Source of the DNA: Oscillospiraceae bacterium
GTDB taxonomy: Bacteria > Bacillota > Clostridia > Christensenellales > Aristaeellaceae
Assembly: GCA_031266295.1 (NCBI GenBank)
Contig: JAISBH010000221.1
Coordinates: 1-6,968, forward strand
DNA: 6,968 nucleotides
Direction: 5' to 3'
The translations under genes and the position numbers were made by a program. The notes under the pieces are model-generated. The model was not told the DNA's origin and ran no database searches. It saw only the letters and a list, made by a program, of their open reading frames with translations. The number at the start of each line of letters is the position of its first letter. Position 1 is the stretch's first letter. Positions 6,002-6,968 of the stretch are shown in pieces.

Positions 6002-6211
6002 CGCGAGCCTCGCCGCCGCTCCTGACAACCTCGCGAATTCATCGCTTGCCGCCTCCGCACGTTCAATCGCGCTAGCAAAAGCAAAGGCGCCCGTTCTCGG
6101 ACGCCAAGCTTTTTTCACGGTCATTCGCAAGCAGCTTTGGAACACATACTCTTTAATCCATGGCGGAGTCTCCTTTACGCAGGGATTCGGTTTAGCAAAT
6201 TCTCCAAACAT
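5951..6211 (-). CDS. Hypothetical protein, possibly missing its true N-terminus and fused to the methyltransferase stub
   Basis: 86-aa reading frame, not recognised. Residues ~1-70 look coding: acidic and basic residues alternate with helix-friendly Ala/Glu (SAIERAEAASDEFARLSGAA), and there is a PPWIKEYVF segment. The last 16 residues (VDIDTIHNKNCLDGDT) read as the start of the deleted methyltransferase, so the native C-terminus was probably nearer residue 70. Protein-like sequence continues upstream of the ATG in the same frame (YSDEEDAASAYNYAAEL) back to ~6303 with no start codon. This suggests the true start is the ATG at 6309, which overlaps the upstream stop, and that one base has been lost early in the gene. 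No catalytic motif, signal peptide or membrane helix is visible. Confidence 0.5.
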   Translation of the reverse strand: MFGEFAKPNPCVKETPPWIKEYVFQSCLRMTVKKAWRPRTGAFAFASAIERAEAASDEFARLSGAAARLAVDIDTIHNKNCLDGDT

Positions 6212-6309
6212 TAACTCCGCCGCATAGTTATATGCGCTGGCAGCGTCTTCTTCGTCTGAATATCGCTTACTAAAGCTACCGAATCGCGGGTAATATAGAT
6301 CATTTTCAT
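6211..6309 (-). other. 32-codon leader ORF or frameshifted 5' end of the next gene
   Basis: ATG 6309 overlaps the methyltransferase stop as ATGA. Its frame reads MKMIYITRDSVALVSDIQTK and ends 12 codons later at TAA 6213-6211, which overlaps the next ATG as TAATG. If one extra A is placed in the A4 run (6303-6306), the same ATG reads MKNDLYYPRFGSF and continues unbroken into the downstream frame. I favour a frameshift (mutation or sequencing error). A genuine coupled leader peptide remains possible. Confidence 0.45.
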
Positions 6310-6968
6310 TTTTCCGACTCTTCTTTCACAACATCTAAATATTGTAGCGTCTTGCCACCGCGTTCTACAGCCGCATTACCTGCGCCATATTCTGAAACAT
6401 AGCGTTTGATGGAGGCGGAGGCATAGCCTTCGTCGAGTTCCATCGCATAACAAACGCGGTCCAGTTGCTCACAAGCCATGCCTGTGGAAAAACTCCCCGA
6501 AAACAAGTCCAACACTATGAAGCCGGAAAGTGAGCTGTTGCCTATTAGGTAGCCAAGCAGTGGCACAGGCTTCATTGTGCAGTGAATGTCGTTCTTGCGG
6601 GGCTTGTCAAATTCCCAAACAGTGCTTTGCTTACGGTCGGCATTCCAGACATGCTTGCCTTTAGCTTTCCACCCGAACAGGCATGGCTCGTGGATGGCTT
6701 GATACGGCATTCTGCCGAGAGTGAAACTGCTCTTTTTCCATATGCAGTTCATCGACAGGTGAAAGCCCGCCTCCCGAAACGCTCGTCTGAATAACTCGCC
6801 TTTGGTGTCCGCATGAAAAATATAGATGCTGGCGTCATTTGCCATAGCGCTTTCAGCTTGCTTGAATGCCGATAGCAAAAACGCATAGCCTTGTACATCG
6901 TTCAGGTCGTCGTTTATGATTGTACCCGCATTGCCTTTATATGAGATCATATATGGAGGGTCTGTCAA
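6306..6968 (-). CDS. Beta-class DNA amino-methyltransferase (N-terminus beyond window)
   Basis: Site-specific adenine-N6 or cytosine-N4 methyltransferase; only the last 220 codons are visible. The right edge begins inside the catalytic motif IV, TDPPY (visible residues 2-6). A central part (ASIYIFHADT; WKKSSFTLGRMPYQAIHEP) and the conserved TMKPVPLLGYL (motif X region) follow. Motif I, VLDLFSGSFSTGMACEQ (from ~152), and motif II, YAMELDEGYASASIKRY, come last. The order IV-X-I is beta class. Similar phage enzymes often carry a ParB-like N-terminal domain, which would lie to the right. Motif I is unusual: relatives read F-G-G-S-G-S-T, whereas this one has Phe160 (codon 6491-6489) in place of the last glycine. 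The conserved H-P-T-M-K-P is HCTMKP. Its stop overlaps the next ATG (ATGA). The first codon at the edge, TTG, is not a start. Confidence 0.88.
   Translation of the reverse strand: MTDPPYMISYKGNAGTIINDDLNDVQGYAFLLSAFKQAESAMANDASIYIFHADTKGELFRRAFREAGFHLSMNCIWKKSSFTLGRMPYQAIHEPCLFGWKAKGKHVWNADRKQSTVWEFDKPRKNDIHCTMKPVPLLGYLIGNSSLSGFIVLDLFSGSFSTGMACEQLDRVCYAMELDEGYASASIKRYVSEYGAGNAAVERGGKTLQYLDVVKEESEK

Noticed and set aside
6960..6968. TTG at the right edge as start of a complete methyltransferase
   Set aside because: It falls immediately before the DPPY motif; beta-class enzymes have further N-terminal sequence before this motif, so the gene is cut by the window.

Overview
The window looks like part of a tailed phage or prophage of a Gram-positive host, most likely a gut-type Clostridia (Firmicutes) lineage. 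All supported genes lie on the minus strand, so transcription runs from right (6968) to left (1). The host call rests on three things: an NlpC/P60-SH3 endolysin suited to an exposed peptidoglycan wall, a DUF5049/DUF4314/'virulence-related' trio that I know from Clostridia prophages, and purine-rich Shine-Dalgarno sites. It is inference, because there is no rRNA or integrase to anchor it.

Right part (6968 to 4410), a DNA methylation block. It opens with the C-terminal 220 residues of a beta-class amino-methyltransferase whose N-terminus lies beyond the window. Next comes an unrecognised small protein with a possible start-proximal frameshift. It runs into the stub of a second amino-methyltransferase: the first dozen codons of such an enzyme joined, out of frame, to its last ~45 codons. 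Then comes a complete 480-aa cytosine-C5 methyltransferase.

Middle (4318 to 3128), three compact accessory genes: a 247-aa phage 'virulence-related' family protein, a 73-aa DUF5049 protein coupled to it by an ATGA stop-start overlap, and an 84-aa DUF4314 protein overlapping that by 26 nt. Their functions are unknown. In related phages, as I recall them, this group sits with methyltransferases next to the terminase genes. Here it is followed directly by late tail genes.

Left part (3037 to 1), tail tip and lysis. A 356-aa probable tail fibre/baseplate-distal protein with two 32-aa N-terminal repeats is coupled by a GTGA overlap to a 308-aa glycine-rich tail or adhesin-like protein. A clear intrinsic terminator follows, then an NlpC/P60 + SH3 endolysin that runs off the left edge. 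Because it is open at the edge it has no stop codon in the window.

The methyltransferases probably modify phage DNA against host restriction. The tail pair probably contributes to host recognition, and the endolysin releases progeny. No gene-free stretch exceeds 300 bases; the largest gap (894-1043) holds the terminator and a bracketing inverted repeat.
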